From assembly GCF_900167255.1 (NCBI RefSeq), contig NZ_FUYB01000002.1:186001-250000 (forward strand): DNA of 64,000 nt. Direction: 5' to 3'. Shown one piece after another: positions 35,567 through 44,017 of the stretch. Source of the stretch: Thiothrix eikelboomii. GTDB lineage: Bacteria; Pseudomonadota; Gammaproteobacteria; Thiotrichales; Thiotrichaceae. Positions within the stretch are counted from its first letter, which is position 1. Every line of letters begins with the position of its first letter. Made by a program: the position numbers and the translations under genes. The notes below the pieces were generated by a model. The model was not told where the DNA came from. It made no database searches and saw nothing but the letters and a program-made list of their open reading frames with translations.

Positions 35567-35992
35567 CTACCTTTTTACAACCGGTAAATTAGCCGACTGC
35601 CAAGCCGTAAAGCCACCAGCGAGATTCGTTACATTGGCAAAGCCGTGCTTAGTTAACGTCGCACATGCATGTGAAGAACGATTACCTGAACGACAGTACA
35701 CCAAGATAGGCTTATCTTTACTTTTTTCAAGCTCAGCAATTCGATTATTCAACTGCCCTAAAGGAATATGCTTCGCGCCTTGGATTTTGCCTTCACGCAC
35801 TTCACCATCTTCACGGACATCTAAGACCATCGAGTCATCATGGTTCATTAGCTTGACGGCTTGATTCACATCCACTTGCTTGTATTTGCGGGTCATACGA
35901 TTAAATTCAGTCCAGATAATCAGTCCTAACACACCCACAAAGCCCATCACCAATAAAGAATGGTTCTGGACAAATGCCATATATTCGTTCAA
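35567..35992 (-). CDS. Membrane-anchored rhodanese (YibN-like)
   Basis: A 141-residue protein with one N-terminal membrane helix (about 9-27, L-L-V-M-G-F-V-G-V-L-G-L-I-I-W) and a single rhodanese domain; the persulfide-forming Cys is in V-Y-C-R-S-G-N-R-S. Single-domain rhodaneses transfer sulfane sulfur to cyanide, thiols or other acceptors. It starts with TTG at 35992, supported by a perfect GGAGG 7 nt upstream; the nearest ATG has no such site. It lies directly downstream of the ArsR-type regulator, so it could be controlled by it. Confidence 0.92.
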   Translation of the reverse strand: MNEYMAFVQNHSLLVMGFVGVLGLIIWTEFNRMTRKYKQVDVNQAVKLMNHDDSMVLDVREDGEVREGKIQGAKHIPLGQLNNRIAELEKSKDKPILVYCRSGNRSSHACATLTKHGFANVTNLAGGFTAWQSANLPVVKR

Positions 35993-36083
35993 TTGAAGTC
36001 CTCCAGAAAGTGGAGCTTAAGATATACAGATGTGCGCAAAGGGTAAAGTGCTTTGCGCAGTTAGCTTAAGTTTATCAGTGTGC

Positions 36084-36437
36084 TTAATGCGAAGGACAGA
36101 AGACTTCCTGCATCATACTGATCAGGCGCAAAGTCCGATAATCCCCTACTTTATAATAGACACGATTCGCATCTTTGCGGGAAGTGAGGATACCTTTATC
36201 ACGCAGAATCGCTAAATGTTGGGAAATATTGCTTTGTGAAGTCCCCACACTATCAACAATATCCTGTACATTGACCTCTTGATTACCCAACACACACAGA
36301 ATTTTTAAGCGCAATGGATGGGAAATAGCCTTTAAAGAGCGTGAAGCACGATCAATATCCTCATCACGGGCTAGCATGGTGCTAGTAATATCACAACTAT
36401 TGTCCAAACTTATACTTTCTCTTAGTTCCATTTGCAT
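36084..36437 (-). CDS. ArsR/SmtB-family repressor with a SqrR/BigR-like cysteine pair
   Basis: A 117-residue winged-helix regulator: I-S-H-P-L-R-L-K-I-L-C-V-L, then the recognition helix S-Q-S-N-I-S-Q-H-L-A-I-L-R-D-K-G and the wing R-K-D-A-N-R-V-Y-Y. C48 lies in the H-P-x-R-L-x3-C context and C114 near the C-terminus; they are 66 residues apart, as are the persulfide-sensing C41/C107 of SqrR and C42/C108 of BigR. No ArsR-type C-x-C metal site is seen; C15 is extra. The ATG at 36437 is preferred over a TTG at 36494. The next gene downstream is a rhodanese. Confidence 0.85.
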   Translation of the reverse strand: MQMELRESISLDNSCDITSTMLARDEDIDRASRSLKAISHPLRLKILCVLGNQEVNVQDIVDSVGTSQSNISQHLAILRDKGILTSRKDANRVYYKVGDYRTLRLISMMQEVFCPSH

Positions 36438-36516
36438 AACATTGACCCACCCACCTGAGGCGATAACAGCTAAATTCTTAAGGTTTAACAGCAACTATTA
36501 AAGTGCTCTAATGATA

Positions 36517-36532
36517 TGTATATTAGCATACA
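36517..36532 (-). promoter_or_regulatory. Inverted repeat overlapping the regulator promoter (candidate operator)
   Basis: TGTAT (36517-36521), 6 nt, ATACA (36528-36532): a dyad that covers the -10 box of the promoter reading toward the ArsR-type gene. This placement suits autorepression. Confidence 0.5.
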
Positions 36533-36553
36533 CAAATAGAATCATATACTCAA
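36525..36553 (-). promoter_or_regulatory. Promoter of the ArsR-type gene
   Basis: On the minus strand, TTGAGT (36548-36553), a 17-nt spacer and TATGCT (36525-36530). The predicted start site is near 36518, about 80 nt before the preferred ATG. Confidence 0.6.
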
Positions 36554-36666
36554 AAAGCGCTAGTCGATTCAAGGCTGGACAAGCAGAACTGAGCTACCTA
36601 TGATCAATTCCTAGCTTAAGCCTTGTAACCGCTGATTTTATCTGAACCCTAAAGCTGATTTGAATC

Positions 36667-37992
36667 ATGAAATCCCACGCGAATCTCACCCTGTTGGCTC
36701 ACAAGAAACGCAGCTCAGCTTTAAGCTACACGCTGGTGGTTTTACTCTACATTAACGGGACTAGCAGTTGGGGGCAAAGCCTTGAAACCAACACAGTGAC
36801 CCGTGAGATCGATCGCCTAACCACACAAATTGACCATCAGCAACAGCAATCTGACAATCTACATGATGAAGTCAATCAGATGGAGAAAAAGATCAGCGAT
36901 ATTGATAAAACTGTTTATAGTAACGAGCAAAAAATTGAAGCCTTGCTCAATCGCTTGCAAACCGCTAATAAACAAAAAGAAAGCCTAGAGGTCGATGTCG
37001 AAACTGAGCGGGCTGCCTTAGCTCAGCAATTGGTAGCAATGTATACAGCAGGGGATCAATCCTATCTTCGTTTATTATTACGCCAAGACAATCCCTCTGA
37101 TATTAGTCGCACCTTGCGTTATTTTGAATATTTGAATCAGCATCGCAGTAAAAAAATCACCACGATTAACAGCTCCATTGAAAAAATTCGTAGCCTGACT
37201 CATCAGATGGAAAAAGATCGCTTGCAGCTCACCGAGCTAGAGAACAACTTAACTGGGCAAAAACAAGCCCTCCAAAGTACGATTGCTTTACGTGAAGACG
37301 TGTTACAGCGCTTAAACAATGAAATTCGTATTAAACAAAATCAAGTTGAGCGTCTCCGTATCCAAGAAGCTAAATTACAGACTAAATTTGATGAATTAGC
37401 GGCTCGTGCTGAGCAAGAAAAAAGTACGAGTTCACCAGAGCCTGTTGAACCGAAACCTGTTGAACCCAAAGCCGCTAAACCCGTGGCTACCGCTGCTGTT
37501 AAGCCCCCTACGCAAGCGGCAGAACCCGCGATGACTGAGCTGGCACAGAAACCGACTAAACCACCCGCTGAAGCCGTCACCAGTGAATTCACCTCGAATA
37601 AAGCCTTTTCAACCTTAAAAGGCCGCCTACCTGCGCCCGTCAATGGGCAAGTCCTGCATGCTTATGGGAGTCAGCGGAATGAAAAGCAAAATTGGCAAGG
37701 TATGGTGATTGCTGCACAAGGTGGATCTAAAGTACGGGCGGTAGCACGCGGCAAAATCGCCTATGTGGGGCAAATGGATGGTTACGGTTTTTTAACAATT
37801 ATTGAACATGATCGTAACTATATGACATTGTATGCCTACAACCGCGCTAACTATAAACAAGTTGGCGAGGTGGTGAATGCAGGTGATGTTATAGCGGCCG
37901 TGGGCAGCTCAGGTGGCCAAGAGCAGAATGCACTCTACTTTGAAGTTCGTCGAGGCAGAGCGCTACAAAATCCTGCGCAATGGTTACGCTAA
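36667..37992 (+). CDS. envC: EnvC-like murein hydrolase activator
   Basis: A 441-residue exported protein. A signal anchor (about 17-38) is followed by a long coiled coil (about 45-245), an Ala/Pro/Lys/Glu linker (about 255-305) and a LytM/M23 domain. The M23 metal ligands are absent: the usual H-x-H reads L-Y-F-E, as in EnvC and other non-catalytic LytM factors that activate amidases at the division site. The C-terminal G-S-S-G-G-Q...L-Y-F-E-V-R-R-G is typical. The ctpA gene follows 129 bp later; envC-ctpA pairing is common. Confidence 0.92.
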   Translation: MKSHANLTLLAHKKRSSALSYTLVVLLYINGTSSWGQSLETNTVTREIDRLTTQIDHQQQQSDNLHDEVNQMEKKISDIDKTVYSNEQKIEALLNRLQTANKQKESLEVDVETERAALAQQLVAMYTAGDQSYLRLLLRQDNPSDISRTLRYFEYLNQHRSKKITTINSSIEKIRSLTHQMEKDRLQLTELENNLTGQKQALQSTIALREDVLQRLNNEIRIKQNQVERLRIQEAKLQTKFDELAARAEQEKSTSSPEPVEPKPVEPKAAKPVATAAVKPPTQAAEPAMTELAQKPTKPPAEAVTSEFTSNKAFSTLKGRLPAPVNGQVLHAYGSQRNEKQNWQGMVIAAQGGSKVRAVARGKIAYVGQMDGYGFLTIIEHDRNYMTLYAYNRANYKQVGEVVNAGDVIAAVGSSGGQEQNALYFEVRRGRALQNPAQWLR

Positions 37993-38121
37993 TAGGCTAG
38001 AATTAGCCTGCACTTACCTGAAATCAGTGCCTCTCGATCAGGGTCAAATTGCTCGATTCCGGGGCCAATGCACAATATATATTTAAAGAAAATGGCTTCA
38101 TCAAGCCTGGAGAAGAATAGC

Positions 38122-39594
38122 ATGCATCCCAATCATCGCCTTGCAGTCGGTGTGCTCGCAGGAGCTTTAGTCGGCGTCACCGCTAGCTTGAGCCTCAATG
38201 TGTTTGCTTTTAAACAAACCCCGAATGACACTGAACTACCCCTTGAGCAGTTACAAAAATTCACTGAAGTTTACGCACGGGTAAAGCAAGATTACGTCGA
38301 AACCCCCGATAGCAAGGAAATGATCAATAATGCTATTCGTGGCATGTTGACGGGCCTTGATCCACATTCCGATTATTTAGATGAAGAATCGTTTAAAGAG
38401 CTGCAAGTTGGTACCAGTGGTGAATTTGGCGGCTTAGGCATTGAAGTCGGTATGGAAGATGGCTTTGTCAAAGTCATTTCACCGATTGATGATACACCTG
38501 CTCAAAAAGCTGGCTTAATGGCCGGTGATCTCATCATTCGCCTCGATGAAGCTCCGGTTAAAGGCCTAACTTTAAATGATGCCGTTAAATTAATGCGGGG
38601 CAAGCCCGGTACGAAAATTGATTTGCTCATTGTCCGTGAAGGCAAAGATAAGCCGTTTAAAGTCACCTTAACTCGCGATGTGATCAAAGTTCAGAGCGTA
38701 AAAAGCCGTCTTCTAGAAGCAGGCTATGGCTATGTGCGGATTTCAAGCTTCCAAGCAAAGACCACCGATGCTTTAATAGAAGCCATCCATAAGTTGAAAG
38801 CGGAAAATAAACAAAATCTACGCGGCATTGTTTTAGATTTAAGAAACAATCCCGGTGGCGTATTAAATGCTGCGGTAGGTGTTTCTGATGCCTTCTTAAA
38901 TGATGGTAAAATTGTCTATACCGAAGGTCGCGTTGAAGATGCGAAAATGGAATATACCGCCACAACGGGCGACGAATTAGATGGTGCTCCTATTGTCGTT
39001 TTGGTTAACCAAGGCTCTGCATCTGCCTCCGAAATCGTCGCCGGCGCCTTGCAAGATCATCAGCGTGCCTTGATTGTCGGGCAAAAAACCTTCGGCAAAG
39101 GCTCAGTCCAAACAGTCTTGCCTTTAGATGAGAAAACCGCCCTGAAATTAACCACTGCGCGTTATTTCACCCCAGCAGGACGCTCCATTCAAGCCGAGGG
39201 CATTAAGCCTGATATTGATGTTAAGCCATTAAAAGTGACGGCGGATGATCAAGCGGCTGAAGAAGATATTGCACCTTTATCTGAAGCGGATTTCAATAAG
39301 CATTTAAGTAACCCGAACAAGAAACCCGAAGAGGCGGCTACCCCAACTAAACCTGATGAATCAGCTCCAGAATCCGCAGAACCCATTAGTGGCACAGCCC
39401 CTGCTGTCCCTACAGAAAATGATTCTGCCGCAGCGATTGTGAAGAAAGGCGAAGCTAAAGATAAATCCTTAGCCGCAGAAGATTATCAGCTATTTGAGGC
39501 ACTCAATATCCTCAAGGGCATGGATCTAGTGTTGAATAAAACGCGCCCAGCCCCCGCTGCTACAACCTCTGCCACTGACAGTAAACCGCTATAA
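38122..39594 (+). CDS. ctpA: Carboxy-terminal processing protease (S41 family)
   Basis: A 490-residue periplasmic serine protease. A signal peptide (about 1-27) precedes a PDZ domain (around G-G-L-G-I-E-V-G...A-G-L-M-A-G-D-L-I). The S41 domain has the catalytic Ser in G-S-A-S-A-S-E-I-V-A-G-A-L-Q-D-H and the Lys in Q-K-T-F-G-K-G-S-V-Q-T. The C-terminal 130 residues are Pro/Ala/Glu-rich and probably disordered. The ATG at 38122 has GGAGAAG upstream; the frame is open from 38068. CtpA-type proteases trim envelope and cell-wall proteins. Confidence 0.94.
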   Translation: MHPNHRLAVGVLAGALVGVTASLSLNVFAFKQTPNDTELPLEQLQKFTEVYARVKQDYVETPDSKEMINNAIRGMLTGLDPHSDYLDEESFKELQVGTSGEFGGLGIEVGMEDGFVKVISPIDDTPAQKAGLMAGDLIIRLDEAPVKGLTLNDAVKLMRGKPGTKIDLLIVREGKDKPFKVTLTRDVIKVQSVKSRLLEAGYGYVRISSFQAKTTDALIEAIHKLKAENKQNLRGIVLDLRNNPGGVLNAAVGVSDAFLNDGKIVYTEGRVEDAKMEYTATTGDELDGAPIVVLVNQGSASASEIVAGALQDHQRALIVGQKTFGKGSVQTVLPLDEKTALKLTTARYFTPAGRSIQAEGIKPDIDVKPLKVTADDQAAEEDIAPLSEADFNKHLSNPNKKPEEAATPTKPDESAPESAEPISGTAPAVPTENDSAAAIVKKGEAKDKSLAAEDYQLFEALNILKGMDLVLNKTRPAPAATTSATDSKPL

Positions 39595-39601
39595 TCGCTA
39601 A

Positions 39602-39634
39602 GCTTAGCCTCTTTCAGCTAGAAAGAGGCTAAGC
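39602..39634 (+). terminator. Hairpin after ctpA
   Basis: A perfect 14-bp stem, GCTTAGCCTCTTTC (39602-39615) with GAAAGAGGCTAAGC (39621-39634), and a 5-nt loop; only a weak T-rich tail. It lies 25 bp before moaC. Confidence 0.6.
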
Positions 39635-39658
39635 CTTAATAAGGCTCTGTAACGCTCT

Positions 39659-40144
39659 ATGCCACTGACACATTTTAATCCACAAGGCGAAGCTCACATG
39701 GTGAATGTGGGTGAAAAAGCCATCACTCATCGGCGCGCTATTGCTAGTGGTAAGATTACCATGCAAGCCTCTACCCTCGCCTTGATTCAACAAGGCAATC
39801 ACAAAAAAGGGGATGTACTCGGGATTGCACGGATTGCAGGAATTATGGCCAGTAAGCGTACCGCCGACCTCATTCCTTTATGCCACCCTTTAGCCCTAAC
39901 TCATGTTGAAGTTAAGCTAGAGCTAACCTCAGCAGAGCAAGTGCCTGCCGTTCTTTGCCAAGTTACCGTAGAAACGCAGGGGCAAACCGGGGTAGAAATG
40001 GAAGCCCTGACCGCCGTGCAAGTCAGTTTGCTCACGATTTATGATATGTGTAAAGCGGTTGATCGCGGAATGTGCATGACAGATATACGCTTAATTCATA
40101 AATCGGGTGGCAAATCGGGTATTTGGCAGACCCAAAACCCGTAA
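39659..40144 (+). CDS. moaC: Cyclic pyranopterin monophosphate synthase accessory protein MoaC
   Basis: A 161-residue enzyme of molybdopterin synthesis, converting the MoaA product (3',8-cyclo-7,8-dihydro-GTP) to cPMP. Conserved marks are [41 protein letters not shown] and Y-D-M-C-K-A-V-D. Length equals E. coli MoaC. It stands alone among unrelated genes; its product would feed the AOR at 11.8 kb and other pterin enzymes. Confidence 0.96.
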   Translation: MPLTHFNPQGEAHMVNVGEKAITHRRAIASGKITMQASTLALIQQGNHKKGDVLGIARIAGIMASKRTADLIPLCHPLALTHVEVKLELTSAEQVPAVLCQVTVETQGQTGVEMEALTAVQVSLLTIYDMCKAVDRGMCMTDIRLIHKSGGKSGIWQTQNP

Positions 40145-40204
40145 CCCTTAAAATAGAATCAACCTAACGACTACGCTCGCTCTACCTAACTTAAATCATG
40201 AGCT

Positions 40205-42058
40205 TTAAATCACGAGTGGCTTAGCATTAGGATTTGAGATCCCTATGTCTGGCTCTGTTTTAGCCACCGTCAATGGCTGCGATTCTTGCGTGGCTTCGGC
40301 GGAGGCATACTTTAACAAAGGCTCAATATCAATCGCGTCATCTAAATGCTTTTTAGCATCTTTAACAGCTTGAGTACGCTCGCGGAAAAAACGATCTTCA
40401 CCAATTTGCTGAGCTAAACCCGAACGTTGGAAAGCTTCATAGACTGGCAATTTAGTCCGCGCTAGATAAAACCAAATCCCGTTAAAACGTAAGCGATCTG
40501 CCAACTTATGCAGCATCTCTTCACCGGTCGAGTCCACTTGATCAACCGACTCCATATCTAATACCAGCACTTTGAGCTTGGGCTTGTGAGCAATCGCATT
40601 CAGTAATTTACCTTCTAAATAGCCGGTATTAGCAAAATATAAATCGCCATCAAAGCGGTAAACAGCTACTGTTTCACTGGTTTTCAAGTGATGACGCTCC
40701 GCATCGCGCATCGAGCCATCCGCATGCCGAGCGACTTCTACAAAGCGCGGGCTCATGGTTCGATACAGGAATAAGCCTAGGGATAAAACAACCCCTAAGA
40801 AAATACCTTTATCTAAATGTGGGGCAAAGGCCAAAGTCGCACAGAAGGTTACAACCGCGACGATTCCATCATGCCTTTCCACTTTCCATGCATGTTTGAT
40901 CGGGGCAAATTTTAATAAATTCAGCACTGCCATAATAATCACTGCGGCTAAAGTGGCTTGCGGCAAATGAAAGAGGAGCGGGGTTAAGAACAATAAGGTA
41001 ATCGCAACCAAGATACCCGTGACTACGGAGGAAAAGCCTGTGACTGCACCTGCTGCAAAATTCACCGCTGAACGCGAAAAAGAACCTGAAACAGCATAAC
41101 CACTAAATAGCCCGGAAGAAATATTCGCTAAACCCTGCCCAACTAACTCTTGATTAGCGGAGAGGCGTTGGCGCGTTTGAGCAGCCATTGCTTTGGCTAT
41201 CGAAATAGCTTCGACAAACCCCAATAAACCAATAATCATGGCGGTTGTCGCTAAGGACATCAAGGTTTGTAGGCTCATTGACACACTTGGAATACTAAAG
41301 CTCGGCAAACCTTGAGGAATATTACCCACCACACTCCCCCCAGCAGCCTGATACCCTAAGGCCCATGACAGCAAAGTTGTAACCACGACAGTAATCAAGA
41401 CGCTAGGTTGACGAGGGAAATACTTGCGTAAAGTCAATAACATCCCTAAAGCAATAACCGCCATGAGCAGGGTAATGATTTGCGTCTTAGGCAAAGCTAT
41501 CAGCATGCCCCAGAGAAACTCATAATAATGCTCAAATTGATCTGCTTTTACGTCTAAACCAAATAGCTTGGGTACTTGTGAACTACCGATGATCAAAGCA
41601 CCCGCATTCGTAAAACCGATCACGACGGGATGTGATAAAAAGTCGACCAAGACCCCAAGCTTTAATAAGCCTAAACTGATTTGGAATACACCGACCATCA
41701 ATGCCAAGACAGCTGAATAGACAACAATGGTTTCAATCCCTTGCCCCATATAAGGCTGCATCGCGGCAGCAGACATCAGGGATACAATCGCCACCGGCCC
41801 AGTCCCTAATTGTCGTGAAGAGCCAAATAATGCGCCAATCATCACGGGCAAGAAAGAGGCATATAAACCAATATAAGCTGGCAAACCCGCTAATTGAGCA
41901 TAAGCCATCGACTGAGGAATCAGCACTAAAGCCACGGTTAAACCCGCTAGAGCGTCAGCTCGCAAAGTTGCTGGATTTTTTAACTCCCCAATCCATTCCA
42001 TAAAAGGGGTAAAACGCTCTTTCCAACTACTGAGCAAAGTAGCTAGCCAATCACTCAT
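40205..42058 (-). CDS. SulP/SLC26 family anion transporter with STAS domain
   Basis: A 617-residue inner-membrane transporter. The N-terminal 430 residues hold about 12-14 membrane segments, including A-L-V-L-I-P-Q-S-M-A-Y-A-Q-L-A-G-L and the S-F-S-R-S-A-V-N-F region typical of SulP. Residues about 450-560 form the cytoplasmic STAS domain (V-L-V-L-D-M-E-S-V-D-Q-V-D-S-T-G). Substrates of the family include sulfate, bicarbonate and other anions; sequence does not decide. No carbonic anhydrase or sulfate-assimilation gene is adjacent. Confidence 0.92.
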   Translation of the reverse strand: MSDWLATLLSSWKERFTPFMEWIGELKNPATLRADALAGLTVALVLIPQSMAYAQLAGLPAYIGLYASFLPVMIGALFGSSRQLGTGPVAIVSLMSAAAMQPYMGQGIETIVVYSAVLALMVGVFQISLGLLKLGVLVDFLSHPVVIGFTNAGALIIGSSQVPKLFGLDVKADQFEHYYEFLWGMLIALPKTQIITLLMAVIALGMLLTLRKYFPRQPSVLITVVVTTLLSWALGYQAAGGSVVGNIPQGLPSFSIPSVSMSLQTLMSLATTAMIIGLLGFVEAISIAKAMAAQTRQRLSANQELVGQGLANISSGLFSGYAVSGSFSRSAVNFAAGAVTGFSSVVTGILVAITLLFLTPLLFHLPQATLAAVIIMAVLNLLKFAPIKHAWKVERHDGIVAVVTFCATLAFAPHLDKGIFLGVVLSLGLFLYRTMSPRFVEVARHADGSMRDAERHHLKTSETVAVYRFDGDLYFANTGYLEGKLLNAIAHKPKLKVLVLDMESVDQVDSTGEEMLHKLADRLRFNGIWFYLARTKLPVYEAFQRSGLAQQIGEDRFFRERTQAVKDAKKHLDDAIDIEPLLKYASAEATQESQPLTVAKTEPDIGISNPNAKPLVI

Positions 42059-42181
42059 CTAAGATGTTCCTCTTAGCACGCTAAGCACATTAATGACTAG
42101 ACTTAGCCAGCCATTGCCAAAAGCTCACATCATAATGCAATGCACAAAACCGATTCATTACCAAGAAGAGATAGGGCTAAC

Positions 42182-44017
42182 CTACTCCACTGTCACTGAT
42201 TTCGCTAAATTACGCGGCTTATCCACATCCGTACCTTTAAGAATAGCCACATGATAAGCCAGTAATTGCAAAGGTATGGTATATACAATCGGCGCTAATA
42301 AATCAGGGACAGGTGGTAATTCCAGTACATGCATTTGTTCGTTCGGTACTAAATTCGCAGTTTTACAAGCAAACACATACAACTCACCCCCACGCGCACG
42401 AACCTCTTCTAAATTAGACTTTAACTTCTCTAATAAAGCCGTATTCGGTGCTACTGCAATAATAGGCATTTCGCTATCGACTAAAGCCAACGGCCCATGT
42501 TTTAACTCACCAGCTGGATAAGCCTCAGCATGAATATACGAAATTTCCTTGAGCTTTAAAGCCCCCTCTAAGGCCACTGGATATTGTTCACCGCGCCCTA
42601 AAAACAAAGCATGATGTTTTTCCACAAAGCGCTCTGCCAAAGTTTCAATCACAGGGTTCAAAGCCAAGACCTGCTGTACTAACTGTGGCAATTGCGCCAA
42701 ATCGGCGACTAACTGACGACTAACGGGGGTTTCACCTTGCTGGGCTTGAATTAAAGCGGCTAACAATAATTGCAGAGCAACCAATTGCGTCGTAAACGCT
42801 TTGGTAGAGGCCACCCCAATTTCTGGCCCGGCCATCGTCATTAAACTCAGGTCCGACTCACGAGTGAGCGAGCTTTCCATCACATTGCAAATCGTCAAAG
42901 AGGCTAAGCAGGCTTGTGACTGCTTCACCTTCTCTAAAGCGGCTAAAGTATCTGCTGTTTCGCCCGACTGCGAAATGGTAATCAGTAAGAGGTTCTTGCG
43001 CTTGGGTTGACGGCGATAACGATACTCACTGGCCACTTCAACATGACAAGGAATATCGGTGTAGGTTTCAATCCAATGCCGCCCAATTAACCCCGCGTGA
43101 TAACTCGTGCCACAAGCAATGATTTGAATTTCTTCAACTTGTGCTAATACCGCCATAGGGTTTAGGCCGCTTAAACACGACAAAACCTGATGCTGTGCTA
43201 ACCGCCCCTCTAAAGTCGCCGTAATCGCTTTAGGCTGCTCAAAAATTTCCTTGAGCATATAGTGACGATATTCACCTAAGTCGATGGAGCTATCTCCGAG
43301 CTTCGACTCTCGAATTGGACGCTCTACCGCTTTCCCTGCTGCATCAAAAATTTCGATTTTATGCAGAGTCACTCGGGCAACATCCCCATTTTCTAGATAA
43401 ATGAAACGATTAGTGACAGGTAACATAGCCTGCACATCAGAACCAATAAAGTTTTCACCGATCCCCACACCAATAATCAACGGGCTACCTTGGCGAGCAA
43501 TCACGACGGTATTCGGCTCATCTGCGCAGACAGCGGCTAAAGCATAAGCACCCGTGAACTCTTGGCGTGCACTGAGCATACCCTTTAACAAGCTTGCTGA
43601 TTTTTTCACATGATAATCAAGCAGATGCGTGGCAACTTCCGTATCAGTTTCAGAGCTAAAGGTATAACCTAATTCACCTAAGCGTTCGCGTAACTCGACA
43701 TAATTTTCAATAATGCCATTATGCACTAGAGCCAAATCTTCACCACTAAAATGAGGATGGGCATTATACTCAGCGGGTTTACCATGCGTCGCCCAACGGG
43801 TGTGGGCAATGCCGACTTTGCCCTCAATCGGTTCATAGGCTAATTTTTCAGTTAAGGCCGCCACTTTGCCCAAGGAGCGAACACGCTTAAGCTTACTGCC
43901 TTGAGTAATCAAGGCTACCCCAGCAGAATCATAGCCACGGTATTCTAAACGCCGCAAACCTTCTAACAGGATCTCAGAAACAGGGCGTTGTGCAACTGCA
44001 CCGACAATACCACACAT
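42182..44017 (-). CDS. glmS: Glutamine-fructose-6-phosphate aminotransferase (isomerizing)
   Basis: A 611-residue enzyme making glucosamine-6-phosphate, the first step of UDP-GlcNAc synthesis. The mature N-terminal nucleophile is Cys in M-C-G-I-V-G-A-V; the glutaminase domain (about 1-240) is followed by two SIS sugar-isomerase domains (T-S-Y-H-A-G, S-Q-S-G-E-T-A-D-T-L) and the C-terminal K-S-V-T-V-E. It shares one base with the glmU stop, so translation is coupled. No glmS ribozyme is seen, as expected in proteobacteria. Confidence 0.98.
   Translation of the reverse strand: MCGIVGAVAQRPVSEILLEGLRRLEYRGYDSAGVALITQGSKLKRVRSLGKVAALTEKLAYEPIEGKVGIAHTRWATHGKPAEYNAHPHFSGEDLALVHNGIIENYVELRERLGELGYTFSSETDTEVATHLLDYHVKKSASLLKGMLSARQEFTGAYALAAVCADEPNTVVIARQGSPLIIGVGIGENFIGSDVQAMLPVTNRFIYLENGDVARVTLHKIEIFDAAGKAVERPIRESKLGDSSIDLGEYRHYMLKEIFEQPKAITATLEGRLAQHQVLSCLSGLNPMAVLAQVEEIQIIACGTSYHAGLIGRHWIETYTDIPCHVEVASEYRYRRQPKRKNLLLITISQSGETADTLAALEKVKQSQACLASLTICNVMESSLTRESDLSLMTMAGPEIGVASTKAFTTQLVALQLLLAALIQAQQGETPVSRQLVADLAQLPQLVQQVLALNPVIETLAERFVEKHHALFLGRGEQYPVALEGALKLKEISYIHAEAYPAGELKHGPLALVDSEMPIIAVAPNTALLEKLKSNLEEVRARGGELYVFACKTANLVPNEQMHVLELPPVPDLLAPIVYTIPLQLLAYHVAILKGTDVDKPRNLAKSVTVE

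Noticed and set aside
36667-37992. EnvC reading as an active M23 peptidase
   Set aside because: The metal-binding His/Asp residues of M23 are missing (L-Y-F-E in place of L-H-F-E and H-x-H), as expected for an activator; this is normal for EnvC and not a lesion.
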